Positions 35,021-46,009 of a DNA stretch of 64,000 nt are shown here, in pieces. This stretch comes from Hybos culiciformis (Eukaryota > Arthropoda > Insecta > Diptera > Hybotidae). The notes below the pieces were generated by a model. It did no database searches, was not told the DNA's origin, and worked only from the letters and a program-made list of their open reading frames with translations. Each line of letters opens with the position of its first letter. Within the stretch, counting starts at the first letter, position 1. The position numbers were made by a program, and so were the translations under genes. The stretch covers positions 6,522,234-6,586,233 of the forward strand of contig OZ023273.1 of NCBI GenBank assembly GCA_964007475.1. The letters are read 5' to 3'.

Positions 35021-36047
35021 AAATATGTTTTTATATAAAATCCAAAATACATGTTAAATACAGGTGGAATAAATAAAAAATTAAAAAAAAACAAATGAAC
35101 CTAATTTAAAATTATTTTATCACAATTTACAATATTGATGATACCCAGTGATGATATTCAGACCGTACCATACTTGTTAAAATTTTCAAAGTTTTCGGCA
35201 ACATGTTGATAAGACTTTTAGTAAGTAAAATACAATTCTGCCGCATTCGAAAGAGAATTCAGCACAATCAGTAACATTATATCATAAACGAAACTCTTTA
35301 CAAAATAGAAACAATTCAACGACAATTACTTTAATGGGAAAATTGATATAAGAATTGATGCTATGCCACACGTGAAATCATAAGATGCAACAAGGACATC
35401 ATGTGTCAAGTGATACAGTTATTACACATTCCAAAAACAAAATTAAATATGGCAGTAGTTATTAAATTAATATAATGTTACACTGTTCTTTGCTCTGTAA
35501 AAATTATACTCGTATGTGTATCTCAAATTTCAATGAAGATACTTACACAATGTATCTATGTAAATCAGTTTTGAAAAATATATATTTTTATCCCGTTTGC
35601 AAACAAAAATGAAAACCAGACTCTATGTTTAAATTTTCTATCTTTCAGTTCTTATTTCCGCCTGATTTCGATTACACCGAAATATGATCAATTTTGGTTA
35701 ATTTTCACCTACAGCTACAAGTCTTAATAATTATATTTATATACATAGATATAAATTTTTAAAACTTTTAATCGATTCTGCTGAAAGCGAGTATGTGGGA
35801 GGAACCCAAAAAATGATTACCCTTTGATTTTTTTATTGAGTTTTTTTTTTTTAATGTATCCTTTCCACAGGTTTTTTCTATGTAAATTTTATCCGATCAC
35901 TTTTGTACGTTTTGTGAAAAGCAAAATAGACATATCAGACAAATGACATATCATTAGTAATTACATGAATGGCGGAGTGAAAATTTTCATAAAATAGCTC
36001 AAACTTTACAACGTTCGTTTTTCATAATAGACGTCTTAGAAATATAT

Positions 36048-36653
36048 CAGTGGCCACAAGACATAATCGCCTAACTCGATTTTGCTACTTTTCAGGAGAG
36101 CAGTTTAAAGTTTCAAATCTTTAAAGTTTCAAATTGGCTAAAGTTAAGTTAGGAAAAAATCTAAGTATTAAAAAAAAAAAGAATGATTGGAATAAAGACT
36201 TATTATGTTAAGATAAGAAAATTTTTTTTTGATTTCTGAAAAAATGGCGACCACTTGAAAAAAAAAATTTGTTTTGGACCACTTTTTTTGAGTTTTTGGA
36301 AATTTTTAAAAATAGTAATCATTAAAATTTTGGGATGAGGCTAGTTCATGCGATAGAGAAGCCTATGAAGAAGACCTCTACAAAATTTGAAGTAAATCGG
36401 TTCAGTAGGACTTGAGTTATCATGGCAATCGTTTTAAAAAATATAGTTTTGAGAAAAACGCGTTTAAAGTTTCACGTAAAGTTTCTCGCCAGTGTAATTC
36501 ATGAAATGATATTTTAGTAAAACAGCCATATCTCCGAAAACAATTTGAATTTTCTAAAATCCTCTTAAAGACATGTTCTTAAAGGATTAAACAAATTTTT
36601 TCAAATTTCTAGACCAGAATACCCCCTTAAGCGGTTATGTCTTGTGGCCACAG
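36048..36653. mobile_element. MITE with GTGGCCACAAGACATAA ends
   Basis: Inverted ends CAGTGGCCACAAGACATAA and TTATGTCTTGTGGCCACAG, flanked by ATATAT. The empty site is in blocks 1-3 (gaaatatatgtatatt, e.g. 24,745). 606 bp, no protein frame. Confidence 0.75.
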
Positions 36654-36680
36654 ATATATTAAGTTCTTGGTGTAATCAAT

Positions 36681-37165
36681 AGTGCTTCACCCTTAAAAAA
36701 ATTTAAAAATTTCAAATTCTGAATTTCAAATTCCTAATGTATTTTGTTAGTGTAAAATTTCAAATTTTTTTTTGTTGTTGTGAATTTCAAATACACGCCT
36801 CAGAGCGTGTATTTGAAATTAACAACAACAAAAAAAAATTTGAAATTCAAGTTCTGTCATTCTAATTGTCAAATCAAAAAAAAAAGACATGCCAGATGAA
36901 AAAATTCCGCAAATTTCCTGATATTTTTTTTGCACAATAATTTTTTGTTCATAATTTTTCCCCAGTATAATAAAATTCTCTAAATTTAGTGAAAGAAAAT
37001 CCTACTCTGGCAGCTTTGTTATTAATATTTGAAATTTATGAAAAAAAGTGAAAAAAAGTGTTCACCCGAAAACTTTTTTTTGACATTAAATTACACTAAC
37101 AAAATACATTAGGAATTTGAAATTCAGAATTTGAAATTTTTAAATTTTTTTAAGGGTGAAGCACT
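36681..37165. mobile_element. MITE with 75-bp inverted repeats
   Basis: Starts AGTGCTTCACCCTTAAAAAA and ends with its reverse complement; arms match for about 75 bp. A second palindrome lies inside at 36,770-36,850 around acacgcctcagagcgtgt. The flank could be TA or AAT. Inserted at the start of the DH1 region of this block. Non-coding. Confidence 0.75.
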
Positions 37166-37618
37166 AATATTTTTTTTAAACTTAAAAACAGTTTACCATA
37201 AAATTAATGAAGTAAGTAAGAACTTTGCAAGAATATAAGTTGCACTTTTTCTTGTAATTTGTTTAATTTAGGTAAGTTTTTTATATTTTTTGAATATGAG
37301 AAATTTTCTGTCCATAATGTGTATTTCTTACTTAACTAGTTTCTTTTGGTTTTATGAATATAAGAACATAAGAAATAAATATACCTATATACTACCTGCA
37401 CCACCTATACTACCTATACTACCTATACTACCTATACTCAGTGGGAATTTTCACCCGGTACGGGGCGGTACGGGGCGGTACGGTTGTACCGGTTGTTAAA
37501 ATTTTCAAAATTTTCCGTACCGGTTGTTGTATATTATGTTTTTGCTTTAATGGTGTTTTAAAGTTATTAAATGATTGATTTTTTGTGTATTTCGTGATAT
37601 TGAAACTATTAATATATT

Positions 37619-37915
37619 ATGAGAGCTAAAAGAATTTTAAATGTGATTGCTGTTAATTCCTCCGAAGCTGAAATAGGATTCAGCACAGTGAATAATATAA
37701 TTTATGATAAGAGAAATTCTTTATTAATTGAAACTACCGTTCATGTAATGACAATAAATTTAATGGGCAAATCAATGGAAGATTTTGATGCTGTACCACA
37801 TGTTAAATTATGGTTGCGACAAGGGCATCGTCTGGCAAGTGACAAACGGGTTAAAGATTCTGTTGCAATTGTGCTGTGCCAAAACCAAAATTTAATTTCG
37901 ACATTATTTAATTAA
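37619..37915 (+). pseudogene. hAT transposase C-terminal dimerisation-domain fragment
   Basis: A 98-codon open frame whose NSSEAEIGFSTVNNIIYDKR, then LMGKSMEDFDAVPHVKLWL and GHRLAS resemble the C-terminal dimerisation region of hAT transposases (pattern NSSxAERGFSxMN...DKR...L...GPPLExFxPxPYVxxWL). There is no BED finger or DDE core in frame upstream. It sits between two GTACCGG-containing segments (37,450-37,530 and 37,985). Probably a relic of an autonomous hAT element; a short captured exon is possible but not shown. Confidence 0.65.
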
Positions 37916-38291
37916 ATTTTTTTCTTACGTAAATAAATATGTTTTATATGTATAAATAAATATTGAATAATTTTTTTTTTAAGCGTACCGGTAGTTAAAA
38001 ATTTCGAATATCATCCACTGCCTATAATACCTATATTACAATAAATTATGAAAATACTCTACGAATTCGCACAGATATGATCACAACGCTTGAGTAGTTT
38101 TGCCGCAAGTGCAACTTACCTTAAAATCAATTTCACATTTTAGTTTGTGAACTTTGAGTTAGAATTGAAATTTGCAGGTATATAAAACCCTTTTTTTTCT
38201 GGAAAGCCTTAGATAATGAATGTTTTTTAACAATATAGGAATATATACAATATATTCAAATTAAACTTATTATTTTTAGTTACAGGTATAC

Positions 38292-38897
38292 TAAAGTGAC
38301 CATATATTTTATGCTTAAATTTGGGACCAGTTCAAATAAAAATAAAAAAAGCTTAACGCATTCCTCGGTACAAAATTTTCTTAGTTTATTTAATTGTTCC
38401 GAATTAAAATATCATAGAGTTTTCATTTTATTCATTTTTTTTTAATTAATATTAATTAAAAATAAAAAAAAAAATTAGCAATAAAATAAAATAATTATTC
38501 TTTATATTTTTAATTACAAGAAATTAATTTTATAAAAATAAACTAATAATAATATTGCGTAAGTGTAAGTATTTAAAGTACACGTTAATTTAGCGTATTT
38601 TTCTGCTGAGTGTTTTTTTTTTTATTAAATCATCGTTACAAGAAATAAACTTATAAAACTCTTCACTTGAATAAGAAAAATTACACTTCACTTGCAGTAT
38701 CGCTCCATGCGTTTTTTCAATGGACCAATACTTATTAACCACTGAAAACACTCGTTCGGTGGTAGCATTAGTTATTTATTTGGAAATAATAAGGTAAGAT
38801 GTACAATACGGTACACTTTCCGGGACAATTTTCAATGCAGGACATACGATTTAAATCCGGGAAAGTCCCGCATAATCCGGGACGTCTGGTCACTTTA
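38292..38897 (-). mobile_element. hAT-type element remnant with transposase C-terminal fragment
   Basis: Ends TAAAGTGACCATA and GTCTGGTCACTTTA form an inverted repeat. Inside, on the minus strand (38,773-38,641), NATTERVFSVVNKYWSIEK and following residues match the conserved ERVFS...N block of hAT transposase dimerisation domains; an upstream in-frame stop shows it is a fragment. Flanking octamers AGGTATAC and ACGTGTAC are similar but not identical. Confidence 0.65.
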
Positions 38898-39000
38898 ACG
38901 TGTACAGAACGTTATAAGTTACTATAACTAAAATAACAAAATCTTAAAAATTCATTCGTTAATCATTTTCTTATATTGTTTGAAAAGAAAAAAAAATAAG

Positions 39001-39266
39001 AAAAATAAGTTAAAAACGAGTTTTCCAAAAAACTGAGGCCAGGCCGCATGAAAAAGTAGAAAATAACTTTTTCTTCACACACAGAGGTGAACTCAGATTT
39101 TTTGATTGGGACGTAAGTGATTTGATTCATGAAGAGAAAGAATATTCAAGAGAAATGTCCCAATCAAAAAATCTGAGTCCACCTCTGTGTGTGAAGAAAG
39201 AGTTATTTTCTCCTTTTTCATGCGGCCTGGACTCAGTTTTTTGGAAAACTCGTTTTTAACTTATTT
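39001..39266. mobile_element. MITE with very long inverted repeats
   Basis: Arms of about 110 bp, starting AAAAATAAGTTAAAAACGAG and running in through ggccgcatgaaaaagt and cacacagaggtg to gattgggac, are repeated inverted from 39,157. The unpaired centre is only about 45 bp. About 266 bp in total. Confidence 0.8.
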
Positions 39267-39989
39267 TTATTTTCTGCCTTTTTCACGTTAACTAAATTGT
39301 TATTATGTGCTGCATGGATGTTTGAAAACAATTTTATGACTAATCATATCGATGAAAATTTTTCCGATGATTTTTCCGCTTTTTAGGGTTTTCCATGGAG
39401 TTTTCTGCAACTTTATGCAACTCATTTAGCTCTACAACTTTGTCTCAGGTTGCAAAACGCTCAAACGCTTCCTTGGTCGGAAAAACTCCGGAAAAGCGTT
39501 TTACATGAATTTTCTTCAATTTTTTCTGCAAGTTTTCACCATTGTCGGAGAGAAAGTAATGATGCCAGTTGATAGGGAACTTGATCCTGCATAATTTAGA
39601 AAACTTTTATACCGGAAAATTTTCCCGAAAAGTCGGAAAATTCCGGAAAATTTTTTCGGAAAAATCAGAAAACTTTGCTTTTTTCCTAAAACGGATTTAT
39701 CACTACTCAAATTTGTACCGAATTTTCAAATGATTTTTCCCGATTTTCCGGGTTTTCCATGGAAATTTCGGCTTCAAATTTTGATAGCTTCAATTGTCAC
39801 GCGACATGAACCTTTGTGCCAAATTTCAGCTCGCTGTGATGACGAAAAGAGGGCCTACGAGAGTGTCGAAAATAGTAAAGAAATATACAGACAACTTACT
39901 TTCCAAGTTAATAAGAATTGTGTCCTCAAAAATAGATAACATTTTTGTAATATTTTATTCGTAAGTAATCTTAATCAATTTACATTGAA

Positions 39990-41538
39990 TTAAATTGTTA
40001 AATTTATAATTATATTGTGAACGAACGAAATTATTAGAAATGATCTTATATTGAACAGTCCTACCACACTTAGCTCCAAATTGTATATTTCAAGTTGCCG
40101 TATTAGCATTTCAATCTTAAAAAAATAAAGAGATTAATTTTAGAAATTTTATTTATAAACACATGGCCCTATGAACTAGGATATAATGAACTAGGATATA
40201 ATAGCCAAAATGAACTAGAATATAATAATATAAAACCAAATGAACTAGGATATAAAACTAAATGAACTAGGATATAATGAAAATGAACTAGGATATAATT
40301 AAAATGAATTAGGATGTAATGAAAATGAACTAGGATATAACTAAAATGAACTAGGATATAATAAGATTTTTTCTATATTCTAGTTCATTTTGGCTATTAT
40401 ATTCTAGTTCATTTTTTTATATCCTAGTTCATTCTGGTTTTATATCTTAGTTCATTATTATATTCTACCAAATCCATCATCATTCTTTGCAGACGAGTCA
40501 AAAGTTTCTTCGTATAAATGCGGGACTGTGTATGCGCGGCGTGCGCGTAGCGGCTAGGTATTCATATTGTTTACTTACACTTCTAGATAATCTATCACCA
40601 ATTTCGTATGTTGATTTAAAATCTGAGAACATTATTTTCACTTTTTCTAAATTTATTCGATCAGTCGACATAATAAGGAACGATAAATCGATTGATAAAA
40701 ATATACTTTTACTAATTTCCGATTGTGTATAATATACATTGATTTTGTAAAAATATTGGGTAAATACATTATATAAAAAAAATAGTAATGTAATAAAATA
40801 ATATAAAAAAAACAACCCAACTAAATTTTTTACTAATTTATATAAATTTAAATAAATTTTTGAAATTTTATTAATTTTTTCAATATATTTATAATGTACT
40901 TCTTTAGTTTCTATATTATTACTTAATTTGAAAGTAACCACTTCTATGCTTCGTAATAAATTTGTCAAATGATTACCAGTATTCATATAAAATTCTGATA
41001 CTAATAAACGACTTAAAAAATATACATTTTTGAGAATTGTTTAAAAATATAATAATGGATTTTCATTAATTCAAAATCCTGTTTAGCGTCTATTATTGTC
41101 AAGTTGAACCATAAAAATTTTTTTATTATTAAATATAAAAAAAAATTTGTAGAAATGTCATAACAAGATTTTGATTTAAATATAATTCTATATATTTTTA
41201 AACAATTATTTAAACATAATAGAATTTCATTTTCATTAAAAATTAATTTCAATATAGTGAAAGATTGGACAATAATTGATATTGAAATAACTAAATATTT
41301 TAATACCAAAAAACACATATCATATTCATTACTTATTACTTTATTTTCATATTTGGTTATAAAGAAGAGTATAGTTAAAATTAATATTGACAATCAACTT
41401 AAAATTGATATGCAATAAAATTTTGACAGTTTCTTGATTATCCCTCCTGAAGAAATTTTGAATGTTGTGAAATAAAATGTTTTAAATAAATTTACATATA
41501 TGTTAATAATTAAAATTTTGTTTTTTTTCTTTCTTCAT
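39990..41538 (-). pseudogene. Gustatory receptor D, block 4 (broken)
   Basis: Related to subfamily C. Exon 1 41,538-40,579 with donor GTAAGT after GDRLSRS; exon 2 from 40,115. Lesions: frame loss just after MKKEK, CGA-to-TGA stop near 41,393, a deletion plus frameshift near 41,010 joining KMYIF to the SEFYMNTGNHL region, and a two-base deletion in exon 2 that makes NLTI followed by a stop in place of NLTILIQC. The intron has taken up a palindromic minisatellite (40,165-40,470). The conserved upstream element is still present near 41,570. Confidence 0.85.
40165..40470. repeat. Palindromic minisatellite (AATGAACTAGGATATAAT units)
   Basis: Ten or so imperfect units of about 18-20 bp, AAATGAACTAGGATATAAT, up to about 40,370. 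These are followed by four units of the reverse complement (TATATCCTAGTTCATTTT) to 40,470, making a large hairpin. It lies in the Gr D intron. Confidence 0.8.
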
Positions 41539-42080
41539 TATAATTTCTAAAAAAAAACCTAAAATACTGAAATAATGTAACAGAGCTCAAAAAGCATAAT
41601 GATTCTAAAATTTATATATTATACTCTATAAAGTTAAAATTGAATTTGTTCTTGATTAAATAAATTATAAAGAAATTAATAATTTGCCCGTCACCTTTCT
41701 GTTAAAAATCACTAGTTCCATTTTTTCATACCAATGCTTTATTATACTTTGGCCACTCAAAGTCCTGTCTACTTATTCAAGAGTTACTGAATTGGAAAGT
41801 TACAGTGTTTGAATTTTCAGTGTTTGAAATCTAAAAATGCAATTATCTCAAAAGAATCTTATTTAGAGGTTAGTAAGTTTTCACAAAGGCCGACGAAATG
41901 CATTTCCAATAATGAAAATTACTGAAGTAGATTAAGTAATCAAATAAATAATAATAAAATTGTAAATATATTATTAGCTTTACGTAATTGACTGAATTCA
42001 AGTAATAAGTAAAATTTTGATTAACACTGAAGGACTATTAAAATAATTGAAGATTTAGTTAAAATTTATGTAATATTACA
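41539..42080. other. Upstream flank of Gr D with partial block landmark
   Basis: Contains the conserved Gr upstream element (aaataatgtaacagagctca near 41,571) and a diverged block landmark (ggccgacgaaatgcatttcc, 41,888). No gene. Confidence 0.55.
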
Positions 42081-42220
42081 TGGTGTAGTGGTATTGCTCT
42101 TATCGTATGGCATGTTCGGTCGTGGGTTCGATTTTCACTTCGAATTGGAATTTGTGTTAATTTATCAATTTGTCTCACTTGAATTAAGTGTTTGAGTTCT
42201 TTTTATTTGTTAAATCTACA
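42081..42220 (+). mobile_element. tRNA-derived SINE-like element
   Basis: A polymerase III A box TGGTGTAGTGG (42,081) and B box GGGTTCGATTTTC (42,124) are spaced about 43 bp apart, as in tRNA genes. The sequence has no matching acceptor stem, so it is not a tRNA; it interrupts the block sequence gtaatat...ctacat. The 3' end is approximate. Confidence 0.55.
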
Positions 42221-42322
42221 TTTTAAAAATATTTTCACACTATAAGATTTTTTTTGCTCAAAAATTAAAAAAAAATATAAATACATATTATGCATCATTA
42301 CATATACACTATATACATATTA

Positions 42323-44166
42323 TCATAAAGGAAGTATAAATAGAGGAACTAGTCCCATACAAAAAATTCGAATAAACAAAGTTGAACAAAATTAGATCAG
42401 ACCCCCAAGCTTTTATTTTTTTTAGAATATAACGCTATAACGAGAGAGCTTTATAGCTTTTAAAATATTTTTTTTATAAAGCTTTTAAAAATAAACAAAA
42501 TATTTCCTTTATTATAATTGTATTTTAATGTTTACTAGTATTTGTTCTCTATAAAAAAAAAAATTGGGTTAGATAAATGTAAATAAAAAAATTATTTTTG
42601 AAAGCATAAATTCATTTTATTACATGTTTAATTTACATATCGTCGGTCTCGTGCATAAATCACGAAACTGTAATTTTGGCCGTTTTGACCTAATATTGTA
42701 GAAAAATCATAAAAAACTAAAATTTTAATATGTTCAAAGTTAGAAGTTGAAAGCTGTCATAAATTATATATACGCAATGACTATTTCTATTTTCCCGAAA
42801 ATATCAAAACGTACTAAAAAAAAGAAATTTAAATCCAATTTTCTCAAAACTATGTTTTTGCAGTTCCGTGATTTTTGCATGAGACCGACGATGTTCACAT
42901 TATTTTATATCATTGGAATAATGTTTTTTTTGTTTTTTATTTTGGTTTCAAAGTATACTTTAACTTTGTAATAATATCCCTTTTAAAAATTTTGAGCCTT
43001 TTATTATTAAAAGTGTTAATAACAACTCCAAAAATTTAAATCTATGTTCATAACATTCGTCTGTTTCGGTGAACCAGAAATCATATTTTTTTGATAATTT
43101 TATTGCGTACAAACAGCATTGCACACAGTTTGTTAAAATTCTTTTTTTTATAAAAATGTTGAGCAAAATAGTTATCAAACATTTTTATACGAAATCTGGT
43201 AATTTCAAACAGATCAAATAAAATATTTCCAAATCATTGTCATAATTTTTGTGATATAAAAATTGTTCTGATTTCAATTCAAGGACATCATTAGTTTTTT
43301 TTTATTTTTATTTTTTTTTTATGATTGGGGTCGATAGAAGATAACTTGTTTAGCCGACTACTTTTTATGGAGCTCTAACTTCATGAATTACTAAATTATT
43401 TAAGTGAAGGTCGCGCATTCAAAAAAGTGCGTTTACCTACTTATTAATAAATAAAATAAATGAATAAATATTTACTTTATTTTATTCAAATTATTTATAC
43501 TTATTTTAATTCCGTATCCAAATTGATAAATTTCCAATAATAATAAAATATTCCGATATAATTTTTTTAATGTCCTTATATTTCAAAATTTAAATAGTTA
43601 AAACAAAGTTCATGCAAATATTTTAATATATACATTTATTTTAAAGAATGAACTAATTAAACGTAAATTCACGATAAAAATAAAACAATGTCTCCCACTA
43701 TCGTTTAAGAATATTTTATCCAAAGGAGATAAAATATTATGACATATTATCTCTTTATTAATGTAAAAATTAAATTGCAATATATATATTTATTGATTTG
43801 AAATAACTTATGATAAGGATTTTATAAATTTCAATAAAGACGAAGATGCTAGTTTTAAAAAAAAAAATCATAGATGTTATAAATTGATATTAGCACACCA
43901 TAACAATACATAATTTAGACACATATTTTTTCATTTATTCATTTGTTATGATTTTTCGCACAACTACATTCGAATTTTTAGAACTTTGTTGTAATAAAAC
44001 TAAACATCCTCAAAATAGAAAAAAAATTAATGAGTATTAGAGAAAATAGAAAAGCTTTTTTGCTTATACATATGTTTTGGGGGTCTGAAAAAATAGGAAA
44101 AAAAATAAAAACGTTATTTTAAAAAGTTGTTTGACATAGTTACTCTATATTATACTTCCTTTATGA
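42323..44166. mobile_element. TA-flanked non-autonomous element, 1.84 kb
   Basis: Ends TCATAAAGGAAGTATAAATA and its near complement TATTATACTTCCTTTATGA, flanked by TA on both sides: Tc1/mariner-like termini. The first 45 bp match the 50,789-51,074 element. The interior shows no transposase; the 74- and 72-codon frames are unsupported. Confidence 0.7.
42643..42893. mobile_element. Nested MITE inside the TA-flanked element
   Basis: Inverted ends TCGTCGGTCTCGTGCATAAA and TTTGCATGAGACCGACGA, extending inward through ATCACG. About 250 bp. Confidence 0.6.
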
Positions 44167-44286
44167 TATTATCAATCATAATTACGTGAAAAATGGAAAT
44201 CTTAGCACACTGAATATTTATTAAAAAAGAAGAACTGACAAATAATAAAATTCGTTTTTATGTATATTTTAAATTTTTAATTAAAT

Positions 44287-46009
44287 TCATTTATTTTCAG
44301 CTAATTTATACTGCATTAAAATTGCAAAATTTGTTAATAGGGCATTCATAAACGATATGAGAACAGTTGATCTCATACTGAATAATCCTAATATGTTAAT
44401 ATTCAATTTACATATCTCTAGCTGATTTATAAATACTTCAACCTGTAGAAATGAAATAAAATAGATTATATATTATTATTTTTTATAATATATAATCAAA
44501 ACACATTATGCAATTAACAAATTAAGTTAGAAGAATATGATACTCATACTTTTCTGAAAGTCTGAAAGAAAAATAAAAAAATACGAACTTTTCTATGGGA
44601 TGTATCCTTCGCGTAACTGCGAAAGAACTCAAATTTATTTCAATTTGGTTTTTTCCCGAAAAAAATACTTTTCTTAAATTTTCATTAGAGGTCATTTACA
44701 GTTAGTTGCTGTACAAATATGTGGGAAAAAATGCGATTTCATTTTCTTTTTCAATAAAAATATAATTTAAAAAATCGAAACAAAAAAACAACTGACTACA
44801 CTTTATCCAAAATCAGAAAATCGCAATCGCAGTTATGTGCAAGTTTTGATTTAAAACAAAACAATTAGTTATTAGCATTTAGTTTCTGTGCTGGGTCTCG
44901 ACTAGTTTTTAATAACCATAACTTACACTTTTCAATAATCCAGAATCAATTATTTGTCTTGATTTAAAATCCATAAACATTAATTTAATTTTTGACAAAT
45001 GACGATTACTGCGTTCGACTGACATTACAAGAATCAAAAATTCACATTGTAATATTAATGAAAGACTTATTATTTTCCATTGCGAACTAACAGAAAATTC
45101 AAACAAAATATTAATTGTAAATAAAATGTAAAATAAAAATATTAAAAAAAAAAAATAATATATAAAATATAAAATAATTAAATATGAAAAAAAATTATTT
45201 AACATAATTGATAATTTATATAAATTTAAATAAATTTTTGATATTTTGTTAATTTTTTTTTCAATTATTATATTTTTTCTTTTTGATATAAATAAAAAAT
45301 TTTCAATTTCTCTGAAAAAATTCATTAAATAATTTTCCAATTTTGAGTAAAATTCTGATATTGATAGAAATGCTACAAAATATAAATTTATAATTAAAGT
45401 TACAATTAATCGTGAGTATATTAATGTAAAACAAACACAAATATAGTTTAAATTTGTAATTAAATATTTATGATTTGATATCAATAAATATGAACTAGCT
45501 ATAAGTTCCCATATCCAAAGGAAAAATTTCATGTAAAAAAATATTGTGAAAGCATTACAATTAGAATTTATTGTAACATAAAAATCTAATTTAAAAATTT
45601 TCCAAAATAATTTTGAATATAAATTTAATATAAGAATAACTTCATTATATGAAAAAATTAATTTAAAAGTTCCAAAAATTGAAACACAACTTTCTAAATA
45701 AATTAAAGTAAATTTTAAAATAGAATAATAATTATTTTCAATAATATTATCTAATTCTTTTTGATGATATTTTGTATAAATAAGAAATGGACCAATTAAA
45801 ATAATTATTATTCGAAATAAAAATGAAAATGTTATTGATTTTTTAATTATTTTGAATTTCTTATTATCATAAATAAATTTTGGAAAACATAAAATTTTAC
45901 AAAATAATAACAAAAATTTACACAATTTTATTATAAAAAAAGCTTGCTGTGGAATCAACATTTTAAATAATAATCCATAATATTTATAATTTTCTATAAT
46001 CCCGATCAA
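44287..46009 (-). CDS. Gustatory receptor E, divergent single copy (intact, two exons)
   Basis: Spliced as 46,009-44,927 (361 codons) and 44,442-44,287 (51 codons plus stop); 412 aa. Exon 1 ends DSGLLKS before GTAAGT; acceptor ATTTCTACAG; intron 484 bp, phase 0 at the same place as in A-D. Exon 2: VEVFINQLEICKLNINILGL, then TM7 ending TNFAILMQYK, a good TYhhhhhQF-type motif. Conserved with the array: SISEFYSKLENYLMNFFREI, KIYLNLYKLS, MSVERSNRHLSKIKLMFMDF. The start could be Met 17 (MLIPQQ), which aligns better with MKKEK of the others. It lies outside the duplicated blocks and lacks their conserved upstream element. Probably the outgroup to the array. Confidence 0.87.

Larger units (their letters stand above)
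32342..41884. repeat. Segmental duplication block 4, strongly rearranged
   Basis: Begins with the block landmark (cacaggccgacgaaacgc) and follows the block 1 order to about 32,670 and again 35,021-36,680 (downstream-of-C inter-gene part), interrupted by DH1 and several MITEs. Subfamilies A, B and C are missing; one divergent broken Gr (D) is present. A weaker landmark copy at 41,884 suggests a fifth partial unit. Confidence 0.7.

Noticed and set aside
40165..40470. CRISPR-like regular repeats
   Set aside because: Contiguous imperfect minisatellite without unique spacers, in an insect intron.
42081..42150. Possible tRNA gene
   Set aside because: A and B boxes are present but the acceptor and anticodon stems do not pair; treated as SINE-like.
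42747..42971. 74-codon hydrophobic frame in the 1.84-kb element
   Set aside because: It spans an end of the nested palindromic MITE and has no transposase motif.
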